Source: Pseudomonas crudilactis
Lineage (GTDB): Bacteria; Pseudomonadota; Gammaproteobacteria; Pseudomonadales; Pseudomonadaceae
Direction of reading: 5' to 3'
Assembly (NCBI RefSeq): GCF_013433315.1
Contig: NZ_WXVV01000021.1
Coordinates: 1-64,000, forward strand
DNA length: 64,000 bases
Of the stretch, positions 17,683-27,127 are shown piece by piece; the stretch's first letter is position 1; every line of letters starts with the position of its first letter. Below the pieces are notes generated by a model. It was given only the letters and a program-made list of their open reading frames with translations. It did not search any database and was not told the origin of the DNA. The position numbers were made by a program, and so were the translations under genes.

Positions 17683-19098
17683 TTACAGACTGCCCGCCAG
17701 TTTGCCGCCCATCATCCGTCGACGGTAAGACGTGTCGCGGTTAGCCAGCCAGAAATACAACGGCGAAGTCACCAACAATCCCACCAGCCACGACAAATCC
17801 GCACCGTTGATGTGCGCCGAGACCGGGCCGACGTACAGCGGCGTGTTCATGAACGGGATCTGCACGGCGATGCCGATCGCGTAAGCCAGTAACGCCTGCG
17901 GGTTGTAGCGACCGTAGATGCCGCCGTCGACCTGGAAGATCGACTGGATGTCGTACTGGCCTTTGTGGATTGCGTAGAAGTCGATCAGGTTGATCGCGGT
18001 CCACGGCACCAACACCACCAGCAGAACCAGCACCATGTCGACGAAGTGGCCGATGAAGTCTTTCGAGGCGCCGACGGCGGCGAAGCAGCAGGCCAGCAAG
18101 ACGATGATCGAGATCACCGCGCGGCTCTTGGCGGTGGGGATCCAACGGTAGGCGAAGGTCTGCACCAAGGTGATCAGCGACAGCACCGCGCCGTACAGGT
18201 TGAGGGCGTTGTGGCTGATTACGCTGAGCAGGAACAGCACCAGCATCAGCGGGCCAATCGAGCCGGTGGCGAGTTTCACCGCGTCCATGGTGTCCATGCC
18301 CACCGGGGTTGCCAGCACGGCGACGGCACCGAAGATGAACGCCAGGCTCGAACCCAGCGCCGACCCCAGATACGTCGTCCAGAAGGTCGACGAAACCTTC
18401 ACGTCGGCCGGCAAGTAACGCGAGTAATCGGACACGTAAGGCGCAAATGCGATCTGCCACAACGCGGCCAGCGACACGGTGGCGAGCCATCCAGAGAGAT
18501 TGAAGCTGCCACGGGTGAGGAAGTCATCGGTTTGAATATGAGTGAAGATGTAGCCGAAACCGACGACGATGCCGATCCCCAGCACCCAGGTGCCGATGCG
18601 GTTGAGCACGTGGATAAAGCGGTAGCCGATGATGCCAATGATTCCCGAACCGACTGCGCCAATGACGATACCGACCGGCACCGGAACGCTGTCGACCACA
18701 CCGTGCAGCGACTTGCCGGCGAGGACGATATTGGAAGCGAAGAAACCGATGTACATGACGCCGGCAATCAACACCACCAACAGCGCGCCGAGGGAGCCGA
18801 ACTGCGCGCGACTCTGGATCATTTGCGGAATGCCCATCTGCGGGCCTTGCGCCGAGTGCAGCGCCATCAGCACGCCGCCGACCAGATGGCCGACGAGAAT
18901 CGCGACGATGCCCCAGAGCAGATTCAAGTGAAACAACTGCACGCCCAGCGCACCGGTAACGATGGGCAACGGCGCGATGTTGCCGCCGAACCAGAGCGTG
19001 AACAGATCCCTGACCTTTCCGTGGCGATCTTCGGGGGGCACGTATCCTATCGTGTGTTTTTCAATCAGCGGAGCGGAGGTTGCTGCAGGGGTAGCCAT
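17683..19098 (-). CDS. NCS1-family cytosine/purine permease (paralogue A)
   Basis: 471 aa from MATPAATSAPLIEK (ATG 19098). About 12 hydrophobic segments, with NCS1 hallmarks RDLFTLWFGGNIAPLPIVTG near the N-terminus, AQGPQMGIPQMIQSRAQFG after TM2, and SPYVSDYSRYLP-like APYVSDYSRYLP in the middle. Transports a nucleobase, hydantoin or related N-heterocycle with cation. Divergent from a LysR regulator. It has a close paralogue at 32461-33873, with many identical blocks. Together with the downstream hydrolase genes it suggests N-heterocycle scavenging. Confidence 0.9.
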   Translation of the reverse strand: MATPAATSAPLIEKHTIGYVPPEDRHGKVRDLFTLWFGGNIAPLPIVTGALGVQLFHLNLLWGIVAILVGHLVGGVLMALHSAQGPQMGIPQMIQSRAQFGSLGALLVVLIAGVMYIGFFASNIVLAGKSLHGVVDSVPVPVGIVIGAVGSGIIGIIGYRFIHVLNRIGTWVLGIGIVVGFGYIFTHIQTDDFLTRGSFNLSGWLATVSLAALWQIAFAPYVSDYSRYLPADVKVSSTFWTTYLGSALGSSLAFIFGAVAVLATPVGMDTMDAVKLATGSIGPLMLVLFLLSVISHNALNLYGAVLSLITLVQTFAYRWIPTAKSRAVISIIVLLACCFAAVGASKDFIGHFVDMVLVLLVVLVPWTAINLIDFYAIHKGQYDIQSIFQVDGGIYGRYNPQALLAYAIGIAVQIPFMNTPLYVGPVSAHINGADLSWLVGLLVTSPLYFWLANRDTSYRRRMMGGKLAGSL

Positions 19099-19357
19099 GA
19101 CGAACTCCAAGGCAAGGATGAGTACGTGGACGTACTTCGGCAAGCGCCGGCACGGGCGGCGCATTTCTTGTTGAAGCGATCATGTGCAAAGCACCGCGAG
19201 AGATAAATTAGTAAGTTTGTTGCTACAGACCTTAAAAAAAATATGCTCCGGGTGAGGCGTAGCTCCGGTATGTTCAGGCTTCTCTCTTATCTGGATTCAC
19301 AGCGCTTTGTGCAGGACCTGCCGAAGGCTGCGATCGTTTGATTTTCTGGAGATTCCC

Positions 19358-20269
19358 ATGGCCGCCTACAACCTGCGCCAGCTCAAATACTTCGTCACCA
19401 CCGCTGACTGCGGCAGCGTCGCCGAAGCGTCGCGCAAGCTCTACATCGCGCAGCCGTCGGTCTCCACGGCGATCAAGCACCTGGAAGAAAGTTTCGGCGT
19501 GCAACTGTTCATCCGGCATCACGCCCAGGGTGTATCGCTGACGCCCAGCGGCTCGCGCTTCTACCGCAAGGCGCTGGAGCTGTTACGCGTTGCCCACGAA
19601 TTCGAGCAGAACGCTCTGGCCGACAACGACGTGGTGGCCGGACAAATCGATATCGGCTGTTTTGAAACTGTCGCGCCGCTGTACCTGCCGCGCCTGATCG
19701 CCGGTTTCAAGGAACGCTGGCCGGGGGTGGAAATCCGCATCCGCGACGGTGAGCAGCAAGAGCTGGTGCAGGCGCTGACGGCCGGCAGCATCGACTTGGC
19801 GATGCTGTTCGAGCACGATCTCGATAGCACGATTGAAACCACGGCGCTGATGCCCGCGCAGCAGCCTTACGCCTTGCTCCCGGCCGATCACCGCTTTGCG
19901 CAACAGGCGAAAGTCTCGCTGCATGATCTGGTACTGGAGCCCATGATTCTGCTCGACGTGGTGCCGAGCCGAACCTACTTCGTGAGCATTTTCGAGGAGC
20001 GCGGGTTGACCCCGCACATTGTGTTCAGCTCCCCATCAATCGAGATGGTGCGCGGCATGGTCGGGCGTGGTTTCGGCTTTTCGATTCTGGTCACCAAACC
20101 GTTCAGCGACTACACCTACGACGGCCAGAAAGTCGTCTGCGTGCCGCTGGCGGAAACCGTGACCGGGTCGGGATTGTCGGCAGCCTGGCTGCGGCGGGTG
20201 CAACTGACCAAACCGGTGCAGTTGTTTGTCGACCATTGCCGTGAAGAGTTGGCCCGACTGTACGCTTGA
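19358..20269 (+). CDS. LysR-family transcriptional regulator
   Basis: 303 aa from MAAYNLRQLKYF (ATG 19358). HTH residues about 17-45 (SVAEASRKLYIAQPSVSTAI) and the effector domain with IDIGCFETVAPLYLPRLIAGF. The 259-bp divergent spacer to the permease at 19098 is the probable operator region. Convergent with the argE/DUF1028 operon. Likely controls uptake and catabolism genes of this block. Confidence 0.9.
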   Translation: MAAYNLRQLKYFVTTADCGSVAEASRKLYIAQPSVSTAIKHLEESFGVQLFIRHHAQGVSLTPSGSRFYRKALELLRVAHEFEQNALADNDVVAGQIDIGCFETVAPLYLPRLIAGFKERWPGVEIRIRDGEQQELVQALTAGSIDLAMLFEHDLDSTIETTALMPAQQPYALLPADHRFAQQAKVSLHDLVLEPMILLDVVPSRTYFVSIFEERGLTPHIVFSSPSIEMVRGMVGRGFGFSILVTKPFSDYTYDGQKVVCVPLAETVTGSGLSAAWLRRVQLTKPVQLFVDHCREELARLYA

Positions 20270-20287
20270 GAGCAGTCGAGCCACGGT

Positions 20288-21436
20288 TCACTTGCTGATG
20301 AATGTCAGCACCCGTTGGAGCATTTCATCGCAAGCCTTCAGTTGATCGAGGCTGACAAACTCATCGGGTTTGTGTCCCTGATCCATGCTGCCGGGCCCGC
20401 AGACCACGGTCGGGATACCCGCCGCATCAAACAGTCCGCCTTCCGTGCCGAACGCCACCGTGGCGAAATCCGTTGAACCGCAGAACGCCGCAATCAGCTC
20501 GGCGGCCTGGCTCTGCGCATCGGTGACCAACCCCGGATAGGCTGATAATTCGCTGAAGCGGATCTCGCTTTGCGCACTGACCGCACGCATGCGCGGCAGC
20601 ACTTCGCGTTCGGCGTAGGCTTTCAGTGCTTGGGCGACGAGGCCCGGATCCTGCGAGGGCAGGGCGCGGATTTCGAAATCGAAACGACAGTCGGCAGGCA
20701 CGATGTTCAACGCCTTGCCGCCGCTGATCACTCCGGTTTGCACGGTGCTGTAAGGCGGGTCGAAGCGCTTGTCATGATGCTCTGGCGCTTTCAGTTGCTG
20801 CCCGAGTCGGCCCAGCTCACCAATCAGTTCTGCGGCGTATTCGATGGCATTGACGCCCAGTGGCGCGTAAGCCGAATGGCACGGATGGCCATGCACATCG
20901 CAACGCATCGCCAGTTTGCCTTTGTGGCCGAGTACCGGTTTCAGTTCGGTCGGTTCGCCGATGATGCACAGCAGCGGTTTGACTGGACGCTGCTGCAAGA
21001 CCTCGAGCAGCGAACGCACGCCGAGGCAGCCGACCTCTTCGTCGTAAGACAGGGCAATGTGCACCGGCAGGCGCAACGACGCCTGCACCAGCGCCGGCAC
21101 CAACGCCAGCACGCAGGCAATATAACCTTTCATGTCCGCCGTACCGCGGCCGAACAGTTTGCCGTCGCGCTCGGTCAGTGCGAACGGCGGCAGCGTCCAC
21201 GGCTGGCCATCGACCGGCACTACATCGGTGTGCCCGGACAGCACAATGCCCGGTTGATCCACCGGGCCGATCGTGGCGAACAGGTTGGCTTTGCTGCGCT
21301 CGTCGTTGTAGATCAGAGCGCAGGGCACGTCGAAACTTGCGAGGTAATCGCGGACGAATTCGATCAGTTGCAAGTTGGATTCACGGCTGGTGGTATCGAA
21401 ACCCACCAGCGCCTTGAGCAACTCGACGCTGTTCAT
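20288..21436 (-). CDS. argE: Acetylornithine deacetylase (ArgE-type M20 peptidase)
   Basis: 382 aa. Metal ligands: His/Asp in LSGHTDVVPVDGQPW, Asp in GRGTADMKGY, and the general base Glu plus metal Glu in SYDEEVGCLG; a further His in the C-terminal GSMDQGHKPDEF. The sequence follows the ArgE branch of M20 deacylases. Its position downstream of DUF1028, RidA and a flavin monooxygenase makes a catabolic N-acyl or carbamoyl hydrolase equally plausible to true arginine biosynthesis. It overlaps the DUF1028 gene by 4 bp. Confidence 0.8.
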   Translation of the reverse strand: MNSVELLKALVGFDTTSRESNLQLIEFVRDYLASFDVPCALIYNDERSKANLFATIGPVDQPGIVLSGHTDVVPVDGQPWTLPPFALTERDGKLFGRGTADMKGYIACVLALVPALVQASLRLPVHIALSYDEEVGCLGVRSLLEVLQQRPVKPLLCIIGEPTELKPVLGHKGKLAMRCDVHGHPCHSAYAPLGVNAIEYAAELIGELGRLGQQLKAPEHHDKRFDPPYSTVQTGVISGGKALNIVPADCRFDFEIRALPSQDPGLVAQALKAYAEREVLPRMRAVSAQSEIRFSELSAYPGLVTDAQSQAAELIAAFCGSTDFATVAFGTEGGLFDAAGIPTVVCGPGSMDQGHKPDEFVSLDQLKACDEMLQRVLTFISK

Positions 21437-22110
21437 CGGTCATCACCGGCCACGCCATAACCGGGAGCTTTGGCGGGGTCGAGGGCGCGATCGATGTAAT
21501 CCTGCAACTGGGGTTGATACGCATCCCAGAGCTTTTGCAACTGGCTGATCGGGTCTTCATCGGCCCAGTCGACACGCAGGTTGACGATCGGCCAGGTCTG
21601 TTCACCGACCACCACGACAGCGGCTGAATGCACGGGACCAGCTTCGCCACCGAGGGCTTGTGCGGCGTGCAGGGCTTTGAGCAGGCGATCAGCGAGTTGA
21701 CCTTCGCCGTCTTCAAAGGCGCTGACCATGGCGTCGATCACCGAACGCCCGGCGAGCATGTTGCCGGCGGCAACGCACTGTTCGCCGGTGACAGCGTTGT
21801 GCACGCCGAGGGTTTGCGCACCGCTGAAATGCGCGGTCTGGCCGAGGTGGTTGATCGCGGTGATCTGCCGGTACTGGCTGTAACCGTTGCGCGTGAGGAC
21901 TTTGTCCAGCGCATCGTCCGGCGCCAGTCCTTGTTCCATTAACGCAAGGACTTCCGGGCCGAGGGACGGCAGGGTGATGTTCTGGCTCGACACCGCGCCA
22001 ACGCCAGGCAGCAGCCACGGGCAGCGCGCACCGACGGCGATGCTGGAGGAACTGATGGCGACACCGAACTGGCCGGTTTCGGCGCAGCGGGCTGCGATTG
22101 AAAAGGTCAT
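21433..22110 (-). CDS. DUF1028 family protein
   Basis: 225 aa. The whole protein matches DUF1028: MTFSIAARCAETGQFGVAISSSSIAVG and VGAVSSQNITLPSLGP, a beta-rich Ntn-hydrolase-like fold by family description. The biochemical role is not established. Translationally coupled to the downstream ArgE-like gene through an ATGA overlap, and separated from the upstream RidA gene by a REP pair. Likely a hydrolase in the same pathway. Confidence 0.85.
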   Translation of the reverse strand: MTFSIAARCAETGQFGVAISSSSIAVGARCPWLLPGVGAVSSQNITLPSLGPEVLALMEQGLAPDDALDKVLTRNGYSQYRQITAINHLGQTAHFSGAQTLGVHNAVTGEQCVAAGNMLAGRSVIDAMVSAFEDGEGQLADRLLKALHAAQALGGEAGPVHSAAVVVVGEQTWPIVNLRVDWADEDPISQLQKLWDAYQPQLQDYIDRALDPAKAPGYGVAGDDR

Positions 22111-22139
22111 CTATTGAACTCCTTGTGTGTCTGGGCTGG

Positions 22140-22222
22140 CCTCTTCGCGAGCAGGCTCGCTCCCACACTGAAATACATTTCCCTGTGGGAGCGAGCCTGC
22201 TCGCGAAGGCCGCGACTCGGTG
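22140..22222. repeat. REP pair (BIME)
   Basis: CTTCGCGAGCAGGCTCGCTCCCACA and GTGGGAGCGAGCCTGCTCGCGAAGG lie head to head, 19 bp apart, inside the ridA to DUF1028 intergenic gap of an otherwise compact operon. It could modulate mRNA stability between the two parts. Confidence 0.9.
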
Positions 22223-22229
22223 TGATGCC

Positions 22230-22646
22230 TTACTCAGGAATCACCGCAATCACATCAATCTCCATCAACCACTGCGGCTGCCCCAGCGCTGACACCACCA
22301 GTCCAGTGGAGATCGGGAACACGCCTTTAAGCCACTTGCCGACTTCGCCATACACCGCTTCGCGATAACGCGGGTCGATCAGGTACGTGGTGGTCTTGAC
22401 GATGTGGCTCATGTCGCTGCCGGCTTCTTCGAGCAGTTGCTTGACGTTGCGCATGGCCTGTTCGGCCTGCGCGCGCGGATCACCCAGACCGACCAGATTG
22501 CCGTCGAAATCCGTGCCGACCTGTCCACGGACATATACGGTGTTACCGGCGCGCACGGCCTGGCACAAATCGTTGTCCAGCGTCTGGTTCGGGTAGGTGT
22601 CTTTGGTGTTGAACATGCGGATGCGCGTGTGGGTTGGCTTGCTCAT
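22230..22646 (-). CDS. ridA: RidA family protein (enamine/imine deaminase-like)
   Basis: 138 aa. RidA motifs: GNTVYVRGQVGTDFDGNLVG and, in the middle, QAEQAMRNVKQLLEEAGSDMSHIVKTTTYLID. Several subfamily members lack the substrate-binding Arg; the position is hard to assign by eye. RutC in the pyrimidine-degradation Rut system is a RidA homologue, and here too it sits with a monooxygenase, hydrolases and a base permease. Second gene of the operon starting at 24023. Confidence 0.85.
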   Translation of the reverse strand: MSKPTHTRIRMFNTKDTYPNQTLDNDLCQAVRAGNTVYVRGQVGTDFDGNLVGLGDPRAQAEQAMRNVKQLLEEAGSDMSHIVKTTTYLIDPRYREAVYGEVGKWLKGVFPISTGLVVSALGQPQWLMEIDVIAVIPE

Positions 22647-22703
22647 GTGCAGCTCCTGAAAGAAGGTTGCCCCGGCGCAATCGGCGCCGGAGCGAAAAGG
22701 ACA

Positions 22704-24023
22704 TCAAGCGTCGACGGTGTCGGCGGCTTTGCTGTGGATGTTCTGGTGCAACTCGGCTTCACGCTGCTCGGCATCGCGATAGTCCAGGTACTTGCGCTGG
22801 GTGGCGATGTGATCGGCGACGTGTTTGGCGTCGTGCCACACGCCCCAGATAAATGACGAGCCCCGGCGCGACTGCCACGGCAGACCGAGGAAGTACACCC
22901 CCGGCTCACTCGACACGCCGCGCTGATGCACAGGCTTGCCCATGTCATCGAACGCCGCGACCTGCAGCCACGAGTAATCCACGGCGAACCCGGTGGCCCA
23001 GATGATCGACGTGACACCAGCCCTGGCCAGATCCAGATCGGCCAGCGGATTTTTCACGCACTCAGGGTCCGGATAGGTTTCGCGTGCCTCAGGTTCTTCC
23101 GGCAGGTCCAGACCGTTGCGCTCGATGTAGGCATCGGCGGCATCGAGCAACGCCAGGTAATTTTCGTCGCCGCGAGTGAGGTTGCCGACCAGGTCCTGCT
23201 TGAAGGTCACCACGCCGTTATTGAACGACTCGGTGACGCCGACCAGGGTCATGCCGCGATGGGCCAGACCACGGAAATCGATGGTGCGCCCGCCATGGGC
23301 GCCGCTGACTGCGATGGTCACGTGCTCGCGCCCCGGCTTCATCGCCGCTTGGTCCCACTCGCCGAGCACGCCCAGCCACCAGCAAAAATCGCGGTTGCGA
23401 TAGGCGCGCGGTGGGCGGTCATGGGCGCCAACGGAGAGGTAAACCTGCTTGCCGGAACGCTGCAGCTCATCGGCAATCTGCACGCCGGAAGAACCGGCAC
23501 CGACCACCAGCACTGCGCCTGCCGGCAGTTGCTGTGGGTTGCGGTAGTCAGCGGAATGGATCTGTAACAGACGTTCGTCTGCGGGGGCAATCGCCGGGAT
23601 CACCGGTTTCTGAAACGGCCCAGTGGCGGCAACCACACGATTGGCTTCGATCACGCCTTCGGAGGTCTCGACGGTGAAACCCGGGCGGCCGACATTGCGT
23701 ACCACACGTTTCACTTCAACGCCGGTGCGGATCGGCGCATTGAATTTCTTTGCATAGGCTTCGAAGTAATCCGCCACACGCTCTTTCGGGGCGAAACCGT
23801 CGGGATCGACGTCATCGAATTCCAGGCCGGGAAAGCGGTCGTGCCAGGCCGGGCCGTTGGCAACCAGCGAGTCCCAGCGTCCGGTGCGCCAGCGTTCGGC
23901 AATGCGATTGCGCTCCAGCACGAGGTGCGGCACGCCGAGTTTGCTCAGGTGCTCGCTCATGGCCACGCCAGCCTGGCCGGCACCCACTATGAGTGTGTCT
24001 GTTATTGTTATTTCAGTGGTCAT
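22704..24023 (-). CDS. FAD- and NAD(P)-dependent flavin monooxygenase (FMO-like)
   Basis: 439 aa. First dinucleotide motif GAGQAGVAMSEHL (residues about 13-25) binds FAD; the second, GAGSSGVQIADEL (about 174-186), binds NAD(P)H. Between them is FQKPVIPAIAP followed by LLQIHSADYRNP, a divergent version of the FMO fingerprint (FxGxxxHxxxY) in which the F and G are not conserved. It can oxygenate N, S or C centres. First gene of an operon with RidA, DUF1028 and the ArgE-like hydrolase. Confidence 0.85.
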   Translation of the reverse strand: MTTEITITDTLIVGAGQAGVAMSEHLSKLGVPHLVLERNRIAERWRTGRWDSLVANGPAWHDRFPGLEFDDVDPDGFAPKERVADYFEAYAKKFNAPIRTGVEVKRVVRNVGRPGFTVETSEGVIEANRVVAATGPFQKPVIPAIAPADERLLQIHSADYRNPQQLPAGAVLVVGAGSSGVQIADELQRSGKQVYLSVGAHDRPPRAYRNRDFCWWLGVLGEWDQAAMKPGREHVTIAVSGAHGGRTIDFRGLAHRGMTLVGVTESFNNGVVTFKQDLVGNLTRGDENYLALLDAADAYIERNGLDLPEEPEARETYPDPECVKNPLADLDLARAGVTSIIWATGFAVDYSWLQVAAFDDMGKPVHQRGVSSEPGVYFLGLPWQSRRGSSFIWGVWHDAKHVADHIATQRKYLDYRDAEQREAELHQNIHSKAADTVDA

Positions 24024-24229
24024 CTCTACATCCTTCCTAGCAAGGCAGTTGGATTCGGGCGCTGATGGCGTGTCCGTTTGGCTTGCGGTCAGACTAGGGA
24101 GGAGGGTGATTTCGGTAAAATATTATTAAGCTGGGATGTGAAGATAAAATTCTGATGCAGAGGGGCGAAAGCCTTTGAATACGGTGGGTTGAACGCTATG
24201 AAGGGGAGTCGAAGGGGCAAAACCTGCCC

Positions 24230-24496
24230 CTACATTTCGCGACTGCCTTTGTGCATCGATGCATCACCGGTCAGGAGCTTTTTCGCCGTCCCGGGTTCTT
24301 CCGGCAATTGTCCGCCAAGATCCCAGATTTCAAGCATCTTTGCGTACTCGAAAGCGTGGCGTGGATCGAGCTGAATCCAGTCCTGAAATTGCTGGCGATC
24401 ATCAGGCGGGCAATGATCGTCGTGCAAGCGCATGCACCAATCGGCGGCTTGGGTAAGGATGTCTTCGTCCATTTCGTCAGGGGCGGAAGAGGTCAT
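24230..24496 (-). CDS. DUF4880 (FecR N-terminal domain) stand-alone small protein
   Basis: 88 aa. Residues about 11-60 resemble the cytoplasmic N-domain of FecR anti-sigma factors: ILTQAADWCMRLHDD, then DRQQFQDWIQLDPRHAFEYAKM. There is no transmembrane segment and no periplasmic FecR domain, so it is either a remnant or a free anti- or pro-sigma module. No ECF sigma gene is adjacent; the only one visible in the window is at 45856-46371. Lies just downstream of the two-component kinase gene. Confidence 0.7.
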   Translation of the reverse strand: MTSSAPDEMDEDILTQAADWCMRLHDDHCPPDDRQQFQDWIQLDPRHAFEYAKMLEIWDLGGQLPEEPGTAKKLLTGDASMHKGSREM

Positions 24497-24554
24497 GAGC
24501 GGGTTCCTGATTAGTCGAATAACGCACCCTACGAAGCGAATTGGGAAAAAAATG

Positions 24555-25925
24555 TCAAAACGACGTGATGGTTTTCGAGGCGCATTTGAAGTGGACCGTT
24601 ACGCACAGCCCGCGCTGGTTGCTTTCATCGGTAAAACTCAAACGAATTTCAGCGCCAGTGCGCTCGGCTATCGCCCTGACGATGGACAGACCCAGCCCGG
24701 AGCCGGATTGTTCGGTGCCCAGACTGCGATAAAACGGATCGAACACACGCTGTTGTTCTTCGGCGCTGATACCTGGTCCGGAGTCCTTGATCTGCACGAC
24801 CGCAGCCTCTGCGGTGCACGTCACCGACAAATCGATCTGGCCGCCCTCAGGGGTATAGCGGATTGCATTGTCGAGCAGATTGCGGATCAGCATCGTCAGG
24901 TCCATGTCATTGATCAAGACCTGCACGTCTTCAACACTTTCTACGCCGATGTCGATGTTTTTGCGTTCGGCCAACGGCATTGAGTCTTCAAGCACTCGGC
25001 GAAACACTGCATGCACCGACATGCGTGTCTGTGGCCGCTCCAGGCTCGACTGCGCTGCCGCCAATGCCAGCAGTTGATCGATCAGTTGGCGGCTGCGTTC
25101 AATGCCCTGAGTCAGTGGCAGCAAGCGCTCGCGAGCCGCTGTCGGCATGTCGCTGGTCGCCAGTCGCTCGGCCTGCAACGACAACGCGGTCATCGGAGAA
25201 CGCAGTTCGTGCGCGGCGTCAGCGACGAAGCGGCGTTGGCTTTCCATCGACGTCGCGACCCGTCCCAGCAAGCGGTTGATGGCTACCACGAAAGGGCGGA
25301 TTTCGCTGGGCAGATGTTGTTCGTCGATAGGGTGCAGCGCTTGCTGGTCACGCTGGTCGATCTCATCGGAGAGGGCGGCGATCGGTCGGAATAGCTTGCG
25401 CACCAGATCGCCCACGACCAATAGCAATACGGCAAACAGAATCAAAAACGGCAACAGACTACGCCACGCGCTTTCCCGCGCCTCGCGGTTACGAATGCCG
25501 GTTTCCTGAGCAACGACAATGCGCTCGCCACGGGCGGTGGTTCTGACCATCGCGCGGAAATCTTCACCGGCAATGTTCACGGTCGACAAGCCATCGGCAA
25601 GGGTGGCGGGAAAGGGCAGCGGAATGGCGTTGTCGTCGTTGCCGTGCGCCAGGCGACCGTCGGCAAGGTACTGGATGATGACGCGTGATTCCTCATCGTC
25701 ACCCGCCAACGGCTCGGCAGCGGGATAGCGCAGGGTCATCTGCTGGCGGTCAAACAGTATGGCCACCTGCTGCAAGTGTGCGTCCTGCATTTCGTGGGCT
25801 TCGTCAAGCGCGGAAAAAAACGCAAATACCCCGGCCAGCACCGCAACAATCAGGATGGCAACGGACAGCGTCACCGACAATCGCAGCTGAACCGAATCGT
25901 TCAGACGCTTTTTGAAACCATCCAT
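24555..25925 (-). CDS. Two-component sensor histidine kinase (QseC-like)
   Basis: 456 aa. A signal-anchor TM at residues about 15-37, a periplasmic sensor region (about 38-160), a second TM (about 163-185), HAMP, then the dimerisation H-box FVADAAHELRSPMTALSLQAE (phospho-His) and the ATPase boxes NLLDNAIRYTPEGG, DSGPGIS and GSGLGLSIV. The small periplasmic domain and the response-regulator partner are like QseBC/PmrAB. Its 5' end overlaps the response regulator by 25 bp, indicating one operon. Confidence 0.92.
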   Translation of the reverse strand: MDGFKKRLNDSVQLRLSVTLSVAILIVAVLAGVFAFFSALDEAHEMQDAHLQQVAILFDRQQMTLRYPAAEPLAGDDEESRVIIQYLADGRLAHGNDDNAIPLPFPATLADGLSTVNIAGEDFRAMVRTTARGERIVVAQETGIRNREARESAWRSLLPFLILFAVLLLVVGDLVRKLFRPIAALSDEIDQRDQQALHPIDEQHLPSEIRPFVVAINRLLGRVATSMESQRRFVADAAHELRSPMTALSLQAERLATSDMPTAARERLLPLTQGIERSRQLIDQLLALAAAQSSLERPQTRMSVHAVFRRVLEDSMPLAERKNIDIGVESVEDVQVLINDMDLTMLIRNLLDNAIRYTPEGGQIDLSVTCTAEAAVVQIKDSGPGISAEEQQRVFDPFYRSLGTEQSGSGLGLSIVRAIAERTGAEIRLSFTDESNQRGLCVTVHFKCASKTITSF

Positions 25926-26566
25926 CCCATTCCCCTGACGTTCTTGACCACGTGGTTACCCAGTTTTCGCCGCAATGCATGGATCAGAAACTCCACCGCG
26001 TTGCTTTCCACTTCATTGCCCCAGCCATAGATTCGATCCTCCAGTTCGCTGCGCGACAGAATCGCCCCCGGCCGGATCAGCAGGGCTTGCAGCAGGGCAA
26101 ATTCACGGGCGGAAAGTTGCACCTCGTCCGCCTCGGCGGTGCGCGCTTGTTTGGATAGCAAGTCCAGCGACACCACGCCGTTGTCCAGCACCGACTGCGC
26201 GCTGCCGCCCTTGCGCCGTAACACCGCTCGCATGCGCGCGAGCAGTTCGGCCATGGCAAAAGGTTTGAGCAGGAAGTCGTCGGCACCGCCATCCAGTCCG
26301 CGCAGGCGGTCATCAAGACCATCGCGGGCGGTGATGATCAACAGCGGCACAGGATTGTTGCACGCGCGAATGCTGTCGAGCACATCGAGGCCATCCTTGC
26401 CGGGCAGGCCGAGGTCGAGCAGCACCATGTCGTAGGCTTGTGTATCCAGCGCCGCGAGGGCGGTGAGGCCGTTTTTCACCCAGTCGGTGGCGTAGCTCGC
26501 ATCGTCCAGTGCGCCGTGTATCGCATCACCAATCATCGGGTCGTCTTCGACCAGCAATATCCGCAT
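25901..26566 (-). CDS. OmpR/PhoB-family response regulator
   Basis: 221 aa from MRILLVEDDPM (ATG 26566). Receiver domain with acidic pocket EDD (7-9), phospho-acceptor Asp in DMVLLDLGLPGKDG (about 51) and Lys in FLLKPF; C-terminal winged helix with ELEDRIYGWGNEVESNAVEFLIHALRRKLG. Partner of the adjacent kinase. Lipoprotein and COG4705 membrane-protein genes lie upstream in the same direction, possible targets or co-operonic members. Confidence 0.93.
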   Translation of the reverse strand: MRILLVEDDPMIGDAIHGALDDASYATDWVKNGLTALAALDTQAYDMVLLDLGLPGKDGLDVLDSIRACNNPVPLLIITARDGLDDRLRGLDGGADDFLLKPFAMAELLARMRAVLRRKGGSAQSVLDNGVVSLDLLSKQARTAEADEVQLSAREFALLQALLIRPGAILSRSELEDRIYGWGNEVESNAVEFLIHALRRKLGNHVVKNVRGMGWMVSKSV

Positions 26567-26662
26567 GTCTCGCTCCGCAAAAAAAGGCGCCACGGTCGAG
26601 ACCGTCGCGCCTGTATTGAAGCACCTGAGCCGGCGTTTGTCCGCCACCCGCTCAGCGCATGG

Positions 26663-27100
26663 TCATGATTGACCTTTCATCGAATCGAATGCCTTGAGCA
26701 CGTCGTCGATCGCCGCTTTGCAGTCGCTCTGCTTCGGCGAGCTGGCACGCAGGGCGTCGAGTGCTCGGTCGATGGCTTTGTCTAGCACGTGCCAGTCGCT
26801 TGCTGCTCGTGGCTTGATCCCGGCTTCGGCGGAGTCCCAGGCCGATTCCAGATCCTTGATGCGTGCCTTGGCGCCGGGCAGGTCGTTTTTATCGACGAGG
26901 GCGGCGACGTCGGCGGCGATGCTGCGGAACTCGCTCAGGTCGCCGAGCTTCGAGCCTGATTGCGTCGGCGCGCTCATTGACGTCGTGGCGGCACCGCCCG
27001 CCGGTTTGTCCGCCGGTTTCGAGCAGCCGGCGGCGATGCCCAGCAGAAAGATCGAGGTGACGATGGCAATGTGACGAATGGTATTTTGAAAGGGACGCAT
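26663..27100 (-). CDS. Putative lipoprotein
   Basis: 145 aa. A signal peptide ends in a lipobox (FLLGIAAGC, Cys about 26). The mature protein is mostly charged helix with residues LVDKNDLPGAKARIKDLESAWD and KAIDRALDALRAS, resembling small helical-bundle periplasmic proteins found beside COG4705 membrane proteins. Lies between the two-component system and the membrane protein, same strand. Function unknown. Confidence 0.75.
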   Translation of the reverse strand: MRPFQNTIRHIAIVTSIFLLGIAAGCSKPADKPAGGAATTSMSAPTQSGSKLGDLSEFRSIAADVAALVDKNDLPGAKARIKDLESAWDSAEAGIKPRAASDWHVLDKAIDRALDALRASSPKQSDCKAAIDDVLKAFDSMKGQS

Positions 27101-27127
27101 GATGATTCCTCGAATAGATATTGAAGG

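Noticed and set aside
17965..19206. 413-codon plus-strand frame opposite the NCS1 permease
   Set aside because: His/Arg/Asp-rich antisense frame of a membrane protein gene.
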